A stretch of 64,000 nucleotides of DNA. It comes from Anastatus disparis (lineage: Eukaryota > Arthropoda > Insecta > Hymenoptera > Eupelmidae). Positions 34,310 through 47,027 of the stretch are shown in pieces. The position numbers and the translations under genes are program-made. The notes under the pieces are model-generated. The model was not told the origin of the DNA and searched no databases. It was given only the letters and a program-made list of their open reading frames with translations. The stretch is from the NCBI GenBank assembly GCA_017163975.1, contig JAFFSR010000366.1:186001-250000 (forward strand), read 5' to 3'. Numbering within the stretch: the stretch's first letter is position 1; the number at the start of each line of letters is the position of its first letter.

Positions 34310-35215
34310 GTTTATGTTACAAGTGCGTGAAGTGACGCTTCGCGCACGAGTAGGGAACGCATGCGCACGAGTGCCCCTGCGTTCCCACGAGTGCGAGAAG
34401 GGCACGCACAAGTTGCATACAATATTTTATGCAATAAGTGCGTGAAGGTAGTGCAAAGAACAGTACAAGGAAGCAAGAGACAGGAGGAAGCGGGTCCAGG
34501 GCGGCAGGGGGGCGGAGCCTCCCCCCCATTAAAAAGATACTTTTGAAAAAAAAAAAATAATAAAATAAAAAAATGGCGAAACAATACAAATAAGTAAGTA
34601 AATAATAATTGAAATAAATAAAAAAAAAAATTTGAAAACAAAGAAGTTGGGAAATAATAAATACATGAACAATAAATAACAAAGGATAATAAATTATTAA
34701 CAATAAAAAATTGAGGAATCACCTCAATATTCTCCGTTACAAAAAGCATCTTACCGAATCAAATTTAAAAGACGTACTAATGAAGGATTCATTAAGACCT
34801 TCCACAAACTACTACATCTTAACCACATTTTTCTTATTTGGTAGTGCGTGAAGTGTAAAGCGGGGCGTCATATGGAGCGTTGACTACAAAACTGTGCGCG
34901 AAGTGGACAGTAGCGCGTGAAGTAATAAGTGTGCGTGAAGTAGTACATCACGCAAGGAAAAAAGCGCTTCACGCACTAACTCCACGCACAGAATTGCATA
35001 ATAGTATATTTCGGTACTAGTGCGATAAAGTGATTTTTTACTTGTGTGGCGGTTTGCGCCCGAGCGAAGCGAGGATGAAAAGGTCACACGAGTAAGAAAT
35101 CACTTTCTCGCACGAGTATCGAACACTATTTTTTGACACGACGTGTGAGAAGCTCCATTTTCGCACGTGTCACTTTGTACAGCGTGCGTGAAATCGAGCT
35201 TCTCGCACGGAGTGT
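34310..35215. repeat. GC-rich cluster of GTGCGTGAAGTG motifs
   Basis: The motif GTGCGTGAAG or its complement CTTCACGCAC occurs about ten times in two clumps (34320-34450 and 34840-35215), with related pieces TCGCACGAGT and GCGCGAAGTG. 34480-34530 is strongly GC-rich (GGGCGGCAGGGGGGCGGAGC). The paired forms AGTGATTTTTTACTTGTGTG and CACACGAGTAAGAAATCAC make a long hairpin at 35028-35106. ORFs across this region have no recognisable domain. Class unknown. Confidence 0.5.
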
Positions 35216-35274
35216 AAAAAAAAACGTTTTTTAATAAAATTATCTATTAATCTAAATTTGCATTTTATATTCTA

Positions 35275-35370
35275 TAGCAATTTGCGCACATACATATTCA
35301 CACATACTCACACATACACGTATACGCATGCGAAGCACATATACACATACACATATACATTTAAACTCTT
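35275..35370. repeat. CACATAC-rich simple repeat
   Basis: Irregular CACATA/ACACATAC units. Confidence 0.7.
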
Positions 35371-35589
35371 AAGCTCCGAGCCTTCAAACTCTTAAGCAAA
35401 AAATGTTAAAAGTTCTAAACTTTCATAGAACAAATCCCGAGGCCCTAAAGCGTTAGTCTACGAATTATAAAATATTATTTGACAATAATCATATAAATGA
35501 ACTAAAATTAGTTATTGGAACACCATTATGTTACTTAAAATTATTCATTTGGAAATAAATATTATTATTTTAACTCTTATAGGACGAGA

Positions 35590-36180
35590 ATGATATTTAT
35601 GATATACAAAATAATGAGGTTAATGAAAAAGATAACAGTCATGATGAATTCTCAGAGAGAGAAGACTATGAATAATGATGAGAACCCATGCTATGAACTA
35701 AGAAATTTAAAAGAAGATCAGAATTTCAATAAAGTAATTGATGCTTCTTTTCTTGCCAATCAATGTCAATGGGTTGCACTATCTTTTACCAAACTATGGA
35801 ATACAAGATCTTTGTAAATTATTAAATGTCTTATTTGACAAAAACGTGGTACCAGAATCTCGTTACCCTATAAAAAAAATGTTCGGCACTAGCACTGGAG
35901 TTACCTATCACGCTGTTAGTCCAAATTGCCAGATATATATAAAAGAGATTGATCGTAAAATTTGCAAAGTTTATAGCGATATTTGTAATGAAGATTTATG
36001 TGTTAAAGGGATAAATAATAGCTTTTTTGTTGCTTTGAATGTAGAAAATCAAATTCGAATATTGATGGAAAATAATGACGAATATTATGACTATGTAATG
36101 AACAGCAGAAAAAAGTAGAGGGTTTATTGCAAGATATTTATGACGGAATAACTTTATCAGATTTGTTGCTATTTTGAATT
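35590..36180 (+). pseudogene. N-terminal part of an EnSpm/tnp2-like transposase, frameshifted
   Basis: Two overlapping frames (35590-35817 and 35738-36118) and a third short one (to about 36175) together give an N-terminal region with LCKLLNVLF, GVTYHAVSPNCQIYIKE, a Cys-rich stretch and FVALNVENQIRILME, then LLQDIYDGITLSDLL just before the insertion at 36200. The order of Cys-rich segment, membrane-free helix and IYDG block is that of the start of animal tnp2-type transposases. The catalytic part is missing; sequence resumes with a C-terminal region after the fold-back. No TIR of this element could be identified. Confidence 0.45.
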
Positions 36181-36218
36181 CAAACATAGTTTACTCTACC
36201 AACGAAGATAGATCTTAA

Positions 36219-36602
36219 CGGCAGGCCGGAGTAGAACCTGATACCGACCAAGTAACAATTGAGTTGTTTGTTATTTACTCAAGTATTAATCGGTGTATCT
36301 TCAAAATAAAGGTTGATCGCAATAGATATTATTATTATGAATATCTATGCACAAGAAAAAAAAAATCTACCGATTTGTTTTTGAGAAAAGTAAGAAACGC
36401 CGAAGTAAAAGATTATGTTTATAATATTTTCGCGTTCCGTACTTTTCTCAAAAACAAAGCGATAGATTTTTTTTTCTTGTGCATAAATATTTGTAATAAT
36501 AATATCTATTGCCCTTAACCTTCAATTTGCAGATACACCGATTAATACTTGAGTAAATAACAAAAATGCCAATTAGACAAGGACAGCGAATCCGGCCTGC
36601 TC
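36219..36602. mobile_element. Nested TTAA element a
   Basis: CGGCAGGCCGGAGTAG...ATCCGGCCTGCTC between TTAA at 36215-36218 and 36603-36606. The other arm of the host fold-back (38450-38465) reads straight through this site. Confidence 0.6.
36270..36561. mobile_element. Fold-back inside element a
   Basis: GTTATTTACTCAAGTATTAATCGGTGTATC and complement; arms of about 140 bp, nearly a complete palindrome. The apparent 84-codon ORF (36264) lies in it and is not a gene. Confidence 0.65.
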
Positions 36603-36606
36603 TTAA

Positions 36607-37035
36607 GAGGTGGTCGGAACCAAATCGGTGACTTAGTTCGGTGCTTGTAATAAATGCTTATAATAATTTATTCATTTATTAATATGGTAAAAATATAGTC
36701 ATTTCCTCTAGTCATGTATATAAAGAATAATTTAAAATAGTTAGAGCCACAAAAATATACAAAATATTGTTATAAAGCGAAAAATGCCACCTAACAATCG
36801 ACACGACAGTTTTTTGCATGCGGTATATGTCAAGTCTGTTTAATATTTGTAATAAATGCTTATAATAATTTATTTACTTATTCATATGGTAAAAATATAG
36901 TCATTTCCTCTAGTCATGTATATGAAGAATGATTTGAAATAGTTTAAGCCATAAAAATATACAAAATATTATCGTAAAGCGAAAAATGCTGACTTGATAT
37001 ATACCGCAAGTCACCGATTTGGTTCCGACCGCCTC
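36607..37035. mobile_element. Nested TTAA element b
   Basis: GAGGTGGTCGGAACCAAATCGG...CCGACCGCCTC between TTAA at 36603-36606 and 37036-37039, sharing its left TTAA with element a. Inside are two direct copies (about 36645-36790 and 36850-36990) of a segment with GTAAAAATATAGTCATTTCC. Confidence 0.65.
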
Positions 37036-38026
37036 TTAATAGAAGCGCAGAACCCCAAGGCGCTTTGAAGCTATAAATATGTAGTTAGTACCCCGACCAA
37101 GCGCGGCGCTAACGTAGCTCTTAATAGGTAAATGATAACTAAGCGGCAGTTATCATTGATATTTATTCCGAGTATATTTAGAAAGTATAATAAAATTTAA
37201 AAGATATTAACAAACTCTCTATAATTATTTTTACGAAAATTACAAAAATGAAATAATGAAAAACAATTTAAGTTAAACTTAAACTGTTATTCTTAAATCT
37301 CAAAGGGCAAACAATTAATAGATTACATTCTTTTTATAATGTTTGTAATCAGAGATAACGTATATAATTTTTTTTTCTTTTGCAAGTGTAAAAAAATATT
37401 ATAGTTTATTAATAAAACCAAGAGTATTAAAAATTTAAATTTTGGTAAAATTAAATTTTTTTTAATATTTAATTTTATTAATAGACTATAATTATTTTTT
37501 TTTATGCGGACAATTTGCTAAATGAACGAAATAAAATTTTAAAAATTTTCAAGATGAATAATCTGAGAGAGAAATTTAGTTTCTAATAACTTTTCAAAAT
37601 ACTTTTACTTTAAAATCTTAAAAAGAAGATATTTAATTTTTACTTTCAAAATTTTAAATTGAAAAATTTAAAGGACTATTATCTAGATTACTATATAATT
37701 ATAACATTTGCAAAAGAAAAAAAAGTTACATACGCCATCAATGATTACAAACGTTATAAAAAGAATGTAATATATGAATTGTTCGCCCTTTGAGGTTTAA
37801 GAATGAAAGTTTGAGTTGACCATGAATTGTTATTCATTATTTCATTCTCTAAATTTGTATAAAAATAATTATATAGAGTTTGATCATATTTTTAACTGTA
37901 TTATAGTTTCCAGATATACTCAGAATAACTATCAACGATAACTGCCGCTTGATTATCATTTACCTACTATAAGCGACGTTAACGCCGCGCTTGTTCGGGG
38001 TACCAACTACATATTTATAGCTTTAA

Positions 38027-38429
38027 CGGGATGTCGTAGTTGTTGGAATCGAGTTTTGCTTTTCTTATCTTACTGATATCTTTTTAAATTCACTATTTGG
38101 GCAAATATAATGACTTGTCCGCGCTAGAACTATATTAATACAATAATTTTTGTTAAATTAAAAATTCAATTTAGCTTCATATTTTTTTATGAACTTTGAA
38201 TGAAAATTAGATATCAAGCTCGATAAACCTAACCTCAAAATAGTATATATCGAAAGTTTGTTTATAACTTTTTATGTATACTATTTTGATAAATTTCTTG
38301 ACTTGTCCGCGCTAAGGATTAATCTTACAAATTTTCTTACTGAAGTGAAAGAATTTGATTTGACGCACTGTTTACTCATGAACTTTGAATAAAAATATTA
38401 TTTCGGAGGAGCAGAACTACGATATCCTC
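38027..38429. mobile_element. Nested TTAA element c
   Basis: CGGGATGTCGTAGTT...AACTACGATATCCTC between TTAA at 38023-38026 and 38430-38433. The opposite arm (37055-37075) shows the uninterrupted sequence CGCTTTGAAGC. Confidence 0.6.
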
Positions 38430-38476
38430 TTAAGCGCCTTGGGGTTCTGCGCTTCTATTAGGATCTATCTTCGTTG

Positions 38477-38995
38477 ACTCTACTACTTAAGAAAGTTAGT
38501 GAAGAAGGTGAATCTTCAGTTTTAGAATTTTGTAAATATTTTTTCAAAAAACTTACTGGAAAAACAGATAAAATCAATGAATGTCGATATTTTGGAAAAC
38601 CTAAAATATATAGGAATAATGAAATCATTGATAACCTTCAAGGATTGCTGAGAATTTTACTGAATGATATCGTAGAATGGTAAAATATGATTGTCTGTTT
38701 TCTACTTCTAAACCATAGCTCTCAAATCAATAAACTGTTACGCCCAAATATCTGATTGAAGTTTTGTGAAAATAGAAGCTTTTTAGTTGATAATAAGAAT
38801 GAAGAAGAATATACTGTATGTCGGAAAATTCATACGAATGATAGCTACTTTTATAATTGTAATGCAGTATTAATTATCCAGATAAATAGAGAAACTATTG
38901 TTATAAAGACTGATGATATACAGAGAATTGCAGTTGTTGTCAATAAAAGAAATAGACAATTTATAAGTGTCGTTCCAAACATGTTCCATTATTAA
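38477..38995 (+). pseudogene. C-terminal part of the broken EnSpm-like transposase
   Basis: Two frames, 38474-38683 and 38756-38995, separated by a stop and frameshift. Motifs include SVLEFCKYFF, ECRYFGKPK and a C-terminal VVVNKRNRQFISVVPN block, which resemble the end of tnp2-type proteins. AATAAA is at 39018-39023. Together with 35590-36180 this is one gene with its centre deleted and a fold-back inserted at the junction. Confidence 0.35.
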
Positions 38996-39000
38996 TTTTA

Positions 39001-39710
39001 CTGTATATTTTAAAGAAATAAAATTACAATACACTATTTTGTTACTAAAAAATATTGATAATTTATTACTTTCAATTATAAAATTTCCATTACCCCACTT
39101 TTTAATAATTCTAATAGTATATTTTAATATTTCATAAAATTCATGCTATTTTTACACTGGTCAAAGTTCTTTATAGAAACTTGTTAGAGACTACACCTTT
39201 ATCCCAACATATAATCTTCTCATTACGTAAAACAACATCATTTTGTTGCGGTAAGAAATGCTAATTTTAAATCATTAACTAAGTTTTAAATATTAGAAAT
39301 TAAAGTCGTTTTGATGATTTAAAACTTTTACTAAATACTCAATACTCCATTAAATTATCACTCAACGAATAATTTATTAATTTTATTCATTATTTCTATG
39401 CATGTATGTTAAAGTATGCTTGACGATATATAGTTTGTAGAAAATATCGTGTTGAATAGAATATAGAAATCAATATGGATATCTTTATGGAAATCCATAT
39501 GGCGTTTTTAGACGGATTTTAATATTGATTCCATATGGATTTCCATATGGATATCCTTATGGACATCCATATATGAATTTTTTCAACGGGGAACAATTAC
39601 AGTTTTTCGATTGAATTGTTAAGTTTGCTGCAGAACTTAAAAATATTGGTTTTCAAAATTTTGTCTTTCAAAATGAAAATGTTGACTTGGATAATGTTGA
39701 GTTAGAAGAA
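39001..39710. other. Intergenic with ATCCATATGGAT palindromic units
   Basis: 39470-39580 holds about eight ATCCATATGGAT-like units in a T-shaped palindrome ending TTTTTTCAACGGGG. The rest shows nothing. Confidence 0.4.
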
Positions 39711-39877
39711 TATACAGGGTGTCCCATTTTAAAAAAACCACCGAGATATTTTTGACAGTTGGCGTTGTATAAAAAAATTGTTCAGACGAAAGTTATTCAG
39801 GACAATGGGGGCTATCTTTCTATAAAATCAGTTTTGATCTTGAGATTTATTTTCAAAGTCATTTTTTGAATTGGAAC

Positions 39878-39960
39878 CAGTGTGGCTATCTCGTGCGGAC
39901 AAGTCAATGGTGCGCGGTATATACGCTCTATAGGTTTGTCCGCACGAGATAGCCACACAG
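39878..39960. mobile_element. 83-bp hAT-like MITE
   Basis: CAGTGTGGCTATCTCGTGCG and the complement of CTGTGTGGCTATCTCGTGCG; 8-bp duplication ATTGGAAC / ATTTGAAC. The other long terminal repeat of the mariner element (52013-52022) has the single-copy empty site. CAG ends with an 8-bp duplication indicate hAT. Confidence 0.8.
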
Positions 39961-40117
39961 ATTTGAACCCCCATTTTTTATCCTGGATTCGGAAAGAGCA
40001 AGAAATTCTACGTTCAGATAAGGTATTATGTGTGTGGTGCGGTTGACCCCTCCAAGGTCATGTAGGGGTCAAATTTATTATTTTCTTGATCCATGCACAC
40101 GAATGATCGGGCAAGGG

Positions 40118-40150
40118 TGAGGTTAATAATAATAATAATAATAATAATAA
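40118..40150. repeat. (TAA)n microsatellite
   Basis: Eleven TAA units within the mariner long terminal repeat. Confidence 0.9.
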
Positions 40151-40371
40151 CAATAACCCAAAACCCCAATAACCCGATAACCCAAATAACCAAAACCCAA
40201 TAACACAAATAAATAAAAGTCCGTTCATCTGAACATTTGCTCATTACCTGTGTTCATACCACAATTAGGTACGTGAATCAATCTAACCAATCAAGGCAAA
40301 AAGGGAGGCATAATTGGCTGGGTATTGATTACCCAGCCAATTAAGGCAAGGTGGGAATGCAAACATTTATC

Positions 40372-40604
40372 TCATAAGATGTTCAAAAATAGCCCCGTTT
40401 AAATTTATGCAATGTTGAATTCTACGTTCAAAGTTTTCAACTGTGGACAACAAAACTTGACGCGGAATAACTCTACAAGCTTGTGTGATGCATTGCATCA
40501 TATCTTGCCGTGTTGTTGGTTGCTGTGCATAAACAATATTTTTCAAGTAGCCCCATGAAAAGAAATCTGGACTTGTTAGATCTGGTGATCTTGGACACCA
40601 CTCA
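40372..40604 (-). pseudogene. Mariner/Tc1-like transposase, C-terminal piece
   Basis: Minus-strand frame with CPRSPDLTSPDFFSWGYLK, then an Arg/Gln-rich helix and NLNGAIFEHLMR and a stop. SPDLTxxDFF carries the third catalytic acidic residue (Asp) of the DDE/D triad. The frame is interrupted at its N-terminal side by the fold-back at 40605-41263 and continues at about 41264-41335, where VRHFLNQRY can be read one frame off. Confidence 0.8.
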
Positions 40605-41263
40605 CTAGGAGAGTATCAGACCTCCGGATCACGGATTTTGCTTAAACTTTGTGATAAGTTTTTAGATGTCAAAATATGAAAGGAAACAGAATTTTAGACC
40701 CCAACGCTCAATATTTCCCTAGTTACAGGCAATTAAAGAATATCACTAAAAAAGTTACTAGATTTTCAAACGCTTACAGTTCCTTAGCATTGATAGCTAG
40801 GAGCTTGAAACTTTTTTTAAATGAAAGCTCAAATCCTTTCGAAATAGTAGTTATAGCATGTCAAAATATTATTTTTCCCCAAAGTTATAGCGTGATAAAC
40901 ATTGGACCTGATTTTTCTTTTTAAAACATTAATTAATAAAAAAAGCTGAAATTGGGTCTAATGTTTATTACGCTATAACTTTGGGAAAAAATAATATTTT
41001 CACATGCTATAACTACTATTTCGAAAGGATTTGAGCTTAGCTTTCATTTAAAAAAAGTTTCAAGCTCCTAGCTATCAATGCTAAGGAACTGTAAGCGTTT
41101 GAAAATCTAGTAACTTTTTTAGTGATATTCTTAAATTGCCTGTAACTAGGGAAATATTGAGCGTTGGGGTCTAAAATTCTGTTTCCTTTCATATTTTGAC
41201 ATCTAAAAACTTATCACAAAGTTTGATCAAAATCCGTGATCCGGAGGTCTGATACTCTCCTAG
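40605..41263. mobile_element. 659-bp palindrome, ends CTAGGAGAGTATCAGACC
   Basis: Nearly complete palindrome, arms about 320 bp, centred near 40934. TCA on both sides (40602-40604, 41264-41266) suggests a 3-bp duplication. It lies inside the mariner transposase, just upstream of the third catalytic Asp. Confidence 0.8.
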
Positions 41264-41343
41264 TCAGTAATGTTACTACCAATTGTCTTCGGTATCGTTG
41301 GTTCAAGAAGTGACGAACCATTAGTGAGCGATGACACAGTCTC

Positions 41344-43093
<1,750 letters not shown>

Positions 43094-43095
<2 letters not shown>

Positions 43096-43660
43096 CGAGA
43101 GTGCACCATCATGTTGTAGCCATAATCGACGTCTTGTTTCCTAGTCCACATCTTCCAATAATTCTGGTAACTCATTCTGCAGGAAATCAAGATATGCTGC
43201 ACCGTTGACATTCCCATCGAAAAAATAAGGTCCTATAAGATAGCCATTTATTATACCGCACCAAACTACGAGGCTCCATCTATGCTGATTTTCAACATGA
43301 CATACCCAATGAGGGTTCTGGATAGACCAATAATAGCTATTATGGTGATTGAGTTGCCCATCACTATGAAATGTAGCTTCGTCCAAAAACATTACGTATC
43401 TAAAAAATTCAGGATCTTCACGGATACTTTCTTGTGCTCAATTGCAGAATTCAAGTCTGCGGCGGAGTTCATCTGGCATCAAAGCTTGAGTCAAAGTTAT
43501 GTGATATGGATGAAATATGTGAAACCGCAAAATTCGAACGTCTGTTGATTTTGGGATTCCAGTACGTCTTTCAATGTCACGCAAAGAGATATAATGATCC
43601 AAATCAACCATTGCCAAAACGACGAGAATTCGTGGATCATCGTTGTTCTGTATCATAATG
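43094..43660 (-). pseudogene. Mariner/Tc1-like transposase, central piece
   Basis: Minus-strand frame with a helix-turn-helix block (ISLRDIERRTGIPKS), FHPYHITLTQALMPDELRR, then an in-frame TGA where the family has Trp (LEFCN*AQES), then VMFLDEATFHS with the first catalytic Asp, NSYYWSIQNP, WSLVVWCGI, GPYFFDGNVN and LQNELPELLED. A second in-frame stop (TAG) follows, then RLWLQHDGA with the second catalytic Asp before element D begins. Two stops show the gene is dead. Confidence 0.85.
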
Positions 43661-44176
43661 CGACAATGATTTCTGCGTATTTATGCACGGAAAAACTTTT
43701 GCAATTGATTTGTGCTCGAAAAAACTTGAAACCGATTTGAATGCGCTAAAGACTTACTAATACTTTCATTATTGACATATTTTTACACTCAATAGTTATG
43801 ATGTAAATATATTATCTATTTAGTTTGCAAAAAATGATCAAGTATGTACGTTGACTACATTCGAGACAGTCGAATAGCCTTTGTATTCAGACTTGATCGG
43901 GATTTAGCTTCAACTCGAACTGAAAAAGTTAACAGTAACCAAGCGCGTGTTTTGAAAGGAGGCAGGGGAAAAAGAAAAAGAGGGAGTAACCAAAATACAT
44001 TCTTATTATGATGGTAAAATAGTAATTTAAAAAAAATTAATGAATGTTAAGATTGTAATATAATTTGTGAGTCTTTAAAACTATTGAAAAAGAATTTCAA
44101 CTCCAAATCTAATTATTATAAACAACTAGGGGGCAGATGAGCATGTATCATTTCATGTCAATGATATTTTGAAGCA

Positions 44177-44238
44177 GGTTTGGTCGAGTGCGCAACGTTC
44201 ACGCTTTTCCTTTTGAGTGTGCGAGTTCAACTCTTGGT
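44177..44238 (+). other. tRNA-like segment in left arm
   Basis: TGGTCGAGTGCG resembles an A box and GAGTTCAACTC a B box, 40 bp apart, ending CTTGG. The acceptor stem cannot be formed, so this is a tRNA-derived relic and not a functional tRNA. The copy in the other arm is at 50650-50720. Confidence 0.4.
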
Positions 44239-44305
44239 TAAAAATTTCAACTATTGTTTTAAAATTTTTTATTAATTTTTTTATTAATATTTTTTTTCTT
44301 ATAAT

Positions 44306-44461
44306 CCCTGGTAGAAATGTGAGCATTAAAAATGGTGTGTATAAAAATTTGAGGTTATTAGTAACAAAAATGCCAAATAAATGGCCAATAAATCTTAAAA
44401 AAAGCGTTTCCATTTCTACTGGCCAAAAAATGGTAAAAAAAAGTTTCAATTTCCACCAGGG
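44306..44461. mobile_element. 156-bp CCCTGGTAGAAAT MITE
   Basis: CCCTGGTAGAAATGTGAGCA to TTTCCACCAGGG, AT on both sides. The right arm of the 7.5-kb fold-back (50590-50600) has the empty site with a single AT, so it inserted after the fold-back formed. Confidence 0.85.
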
Positions 44462-45205
44462 ATATTAAAATCTAATTCTTTACGAGTATATTAAGTATAC
44501 TCGTTTTTTCAATGAATATTTTTTAAAAATAAATTATTTCTTAGACGTAATGATGAAAAATATTAATAAATAAATAATAATAATGTTTATTTTATAATAC
44601 TATAGTTTAATTTATTCATAATGTAATTTGTAAAATTTACATAATAAATAAATTAGACTATAATATTAATTTATTTGTTAGAATTTATATTACATATTAA
44701 TATATATCTTAAGACAGAATTTAACATTAAGTATTATAAACCTAACTATTATTCATTTATTAATAATTTTAATTATTACATCTAAGGAATAATTTATTTT
44801 TTTTAAATATTCATTAAAAAAATGAGTCTACTTAAAATATAAAAATTTTTTTTTTTATTATACTATAATACTATATAAATACATTTAGAGAAATATTGAT
44901 GGTTTACTTGATCTATGACATAGTTAGACCTTCTCTAAGGGTACTACAAAAATTTTATATTTAAATTTTGTTATTTATATTTTTTTGAGCTGTGTAAAAT
45001 AAAAAAATTTGATCCTAAAAATTCAATAAATTTTTGATAGATTTCTTGACGTCCGTTAAAGTGATCATTATGCTGTTAAAATTTCAAATAAATAAAAGGT
45101 ACAATTTTTCATTTTTTTTCTTGAACTTTCATTATAAATTACACTTTATTATATTAAATGCATATATACGACACGTATTTATTATTACATAAAAGCTTAC
45201 CTTAA

Positions 45206-46391
45206 AGGTATATGGTGGTCAAGTATGCTAAGCGATTTATTTTAATTAATAATTTTAACCATTTTGATGTCTTCAACATATTATAAAATATTTTTAGTAA
45301 TAAAATCAAACCATCATATTAGAATTTCATGAAATAATGAAACAAATGTCAAGTATTTTATTTTAATAATTGAATTTTGCATACGTTCACAGAATTAATC
45401 TATTTATTTAGTATTTGAAACTATCAAATCTTCACATTAGAATTTAATGAAATCACGAAGCAAATGTCAATTATATAATACGGATGATAAAACTATGGCA
45501 TCTTATACTATAAATTTTAGCAAAAAATTTTTCAAATTTTTTTCTTTATAAATAAACGTTTAATTTCAATAACTGCATTACTTTTTGTCATCATTTCTTC
45601 TATCATTTATTTAAAAGTGTTCTGAAATTTTTTTAATCGTAGTAAATATTTACAAAATTACTTGCCAAACCCGTGTATAAATATTTTATTGGTGAAATGT
45701 CTAATGAATGTATATTCTAACATTTGAACCAGAAATTATAATAGATGTAAGATATAGGTAATATGAAATTGTACTAAGATAAAATACGCTCCTAAAAATA
45801 CTGAATACAAAACACCATATTACGTAAAATAATGAAATTAGAAAATTACAATTTTAAAACTAAACAATATTTTTATGATTACAATTTTTTTTTAACTAAA
45901 TAAAAATTTAAAAAAATTTTATACACGGGCCTGGCAAGTAATTTTGTAAATATTTAATAAAATTAAAAAAATTTCAGAACACTTTTAAATAAATGATAGA
46001 AGAAATGATGACAAAAAGTAATGCAGTTAGTGAGGTTAAACGTTTATTTATAAAGAAAAAATTTGAAAAATTTTTTGCTAAAATTTATAGTATAAGATGC
46101 CATAGTTTTATCATCTGTATTATATAATTGACATTTGCTTCGTGATTTCATGAAATTCTAATGTAAAGATTTGATAGTTCCAAATACTAAATAAATAGAT
46201 TAATTCTGTGAACGCATGCAAAATTCAATTATAAAATAAAATACTTGACATTTGTTTCATTATTTCATGAAATTCTAATATCATTGTTTGATTTTTTTAC
46301 TAAAAATATTTTATAATATGTTAAAGACATCAAAATGGTTAAAATCATTAATCAAAATAAATCGCTTAGCATACTTGACCACCATATACCT
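45206..46391. mobile_element. 1.19-kb TTAA-flanked fold-back
   Basis: AGGTATATGGTGGTCAAGTA and complement, arms about 475 bp, spacer about 240 bp. TTAA at 45202-45205 and 46392-46395. The outer AAAAGCTTACC is also symmetric. The terminal 180 bp recur alone at 49690-49865. Confidence 0.7.
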
Positions 46392-46454
46392 TTAAGGTAA
46401 GCTTTTTACAGCATTTAGTTGGTTGGTTACAGAGATTGAATAAAAAAAAACAGT

Positions 46455-46675
46455 TGCAGTTGTAAAAAACACTTCAATAGCAAGTAGAAAATAATCACTG
46501 ATGAAGTAGTGATTTAATTTTAGTAGGAAATTATAACTATTCATTATTAATAATAAAACAATAAAGTATGAAATAACAAAAAGATTTATTTTGCAAAAAT
46601 TATATCATAGAAATCAAAAGTTTTGCACCAGCGATTATTTTTTACTTGCTATTGAAGTGTTTTTTACAACTGCAA
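46455..46675. mobile_element. Small fold-back, ends GCAGTTGTAAAAAACACTTC
   Basis: 45-bp inverted ends GCAGTTGTAAAAAACACTTC...; no readable target duplication. Confidence 0.6.
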
Positions 46676-47027
46676 AAGTATTTGATCGATAACTTTATAT
46701 GCTTAAAACTTGACAAAAAATAATTTAAAAATTTTTGTAAAAATAGCTGCAAATAGCATTTTTTTAGCCCTTTTCAAATCTTTTTTCAAATTTTTCCTAG
46801 CTCAATTATTTAAAAAACTACAGCTGATTAAAGAAAAATGCAAAATTGAAAAAAATTTCAAAATTGCCAAAGCGATTATTTTTTTTTAAATATCGTTAAA
46901 AAAATGTAAGTAAGCTAAAAAGAAAGCATTTAAAGAATACTTTAAAATGCTTTTTTTAAATTTTTTCTAGGATGAAAATTGAAGAAGATACGCTTTTTCA
47001 AAGTCGGAGCAAAAATTTGATAACCTG
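46676..47027. other. AT-rich spacer
   Basis: Nothing recognised. Confidence 0.4.

Larger units (their letters stand above)
36200..38476. mobile_element. Fold-back with CAACGAAGATAGATC ends and 7-bp duplication
   Basis: Ends CAACGAAGATAGATC and complement. Target duplication ACTCTAC at 36193-36199 and 38477-38483. Arms continue through TAATAGAAGCGCAGAACCCC and GCTATAAATATGTAGTTRGTACCCCG to a centre near 37545. A 7-bp duplication and CA-starting ends with long arms recall the Galileo/1360 branch of the P superfamily (inference only; no transposase present). Three TTAA-flanked elements are nested in the arms. Confidence 0.65.

Noticed and set aside
34312..34749. 145-aa minus-strand ORF with hydrophobic stretch
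   Set aside because: Hydrophobic part comes from an A-rich tract, the rest from the GTGCGTGAAG repeats; no family, no splice or start support.
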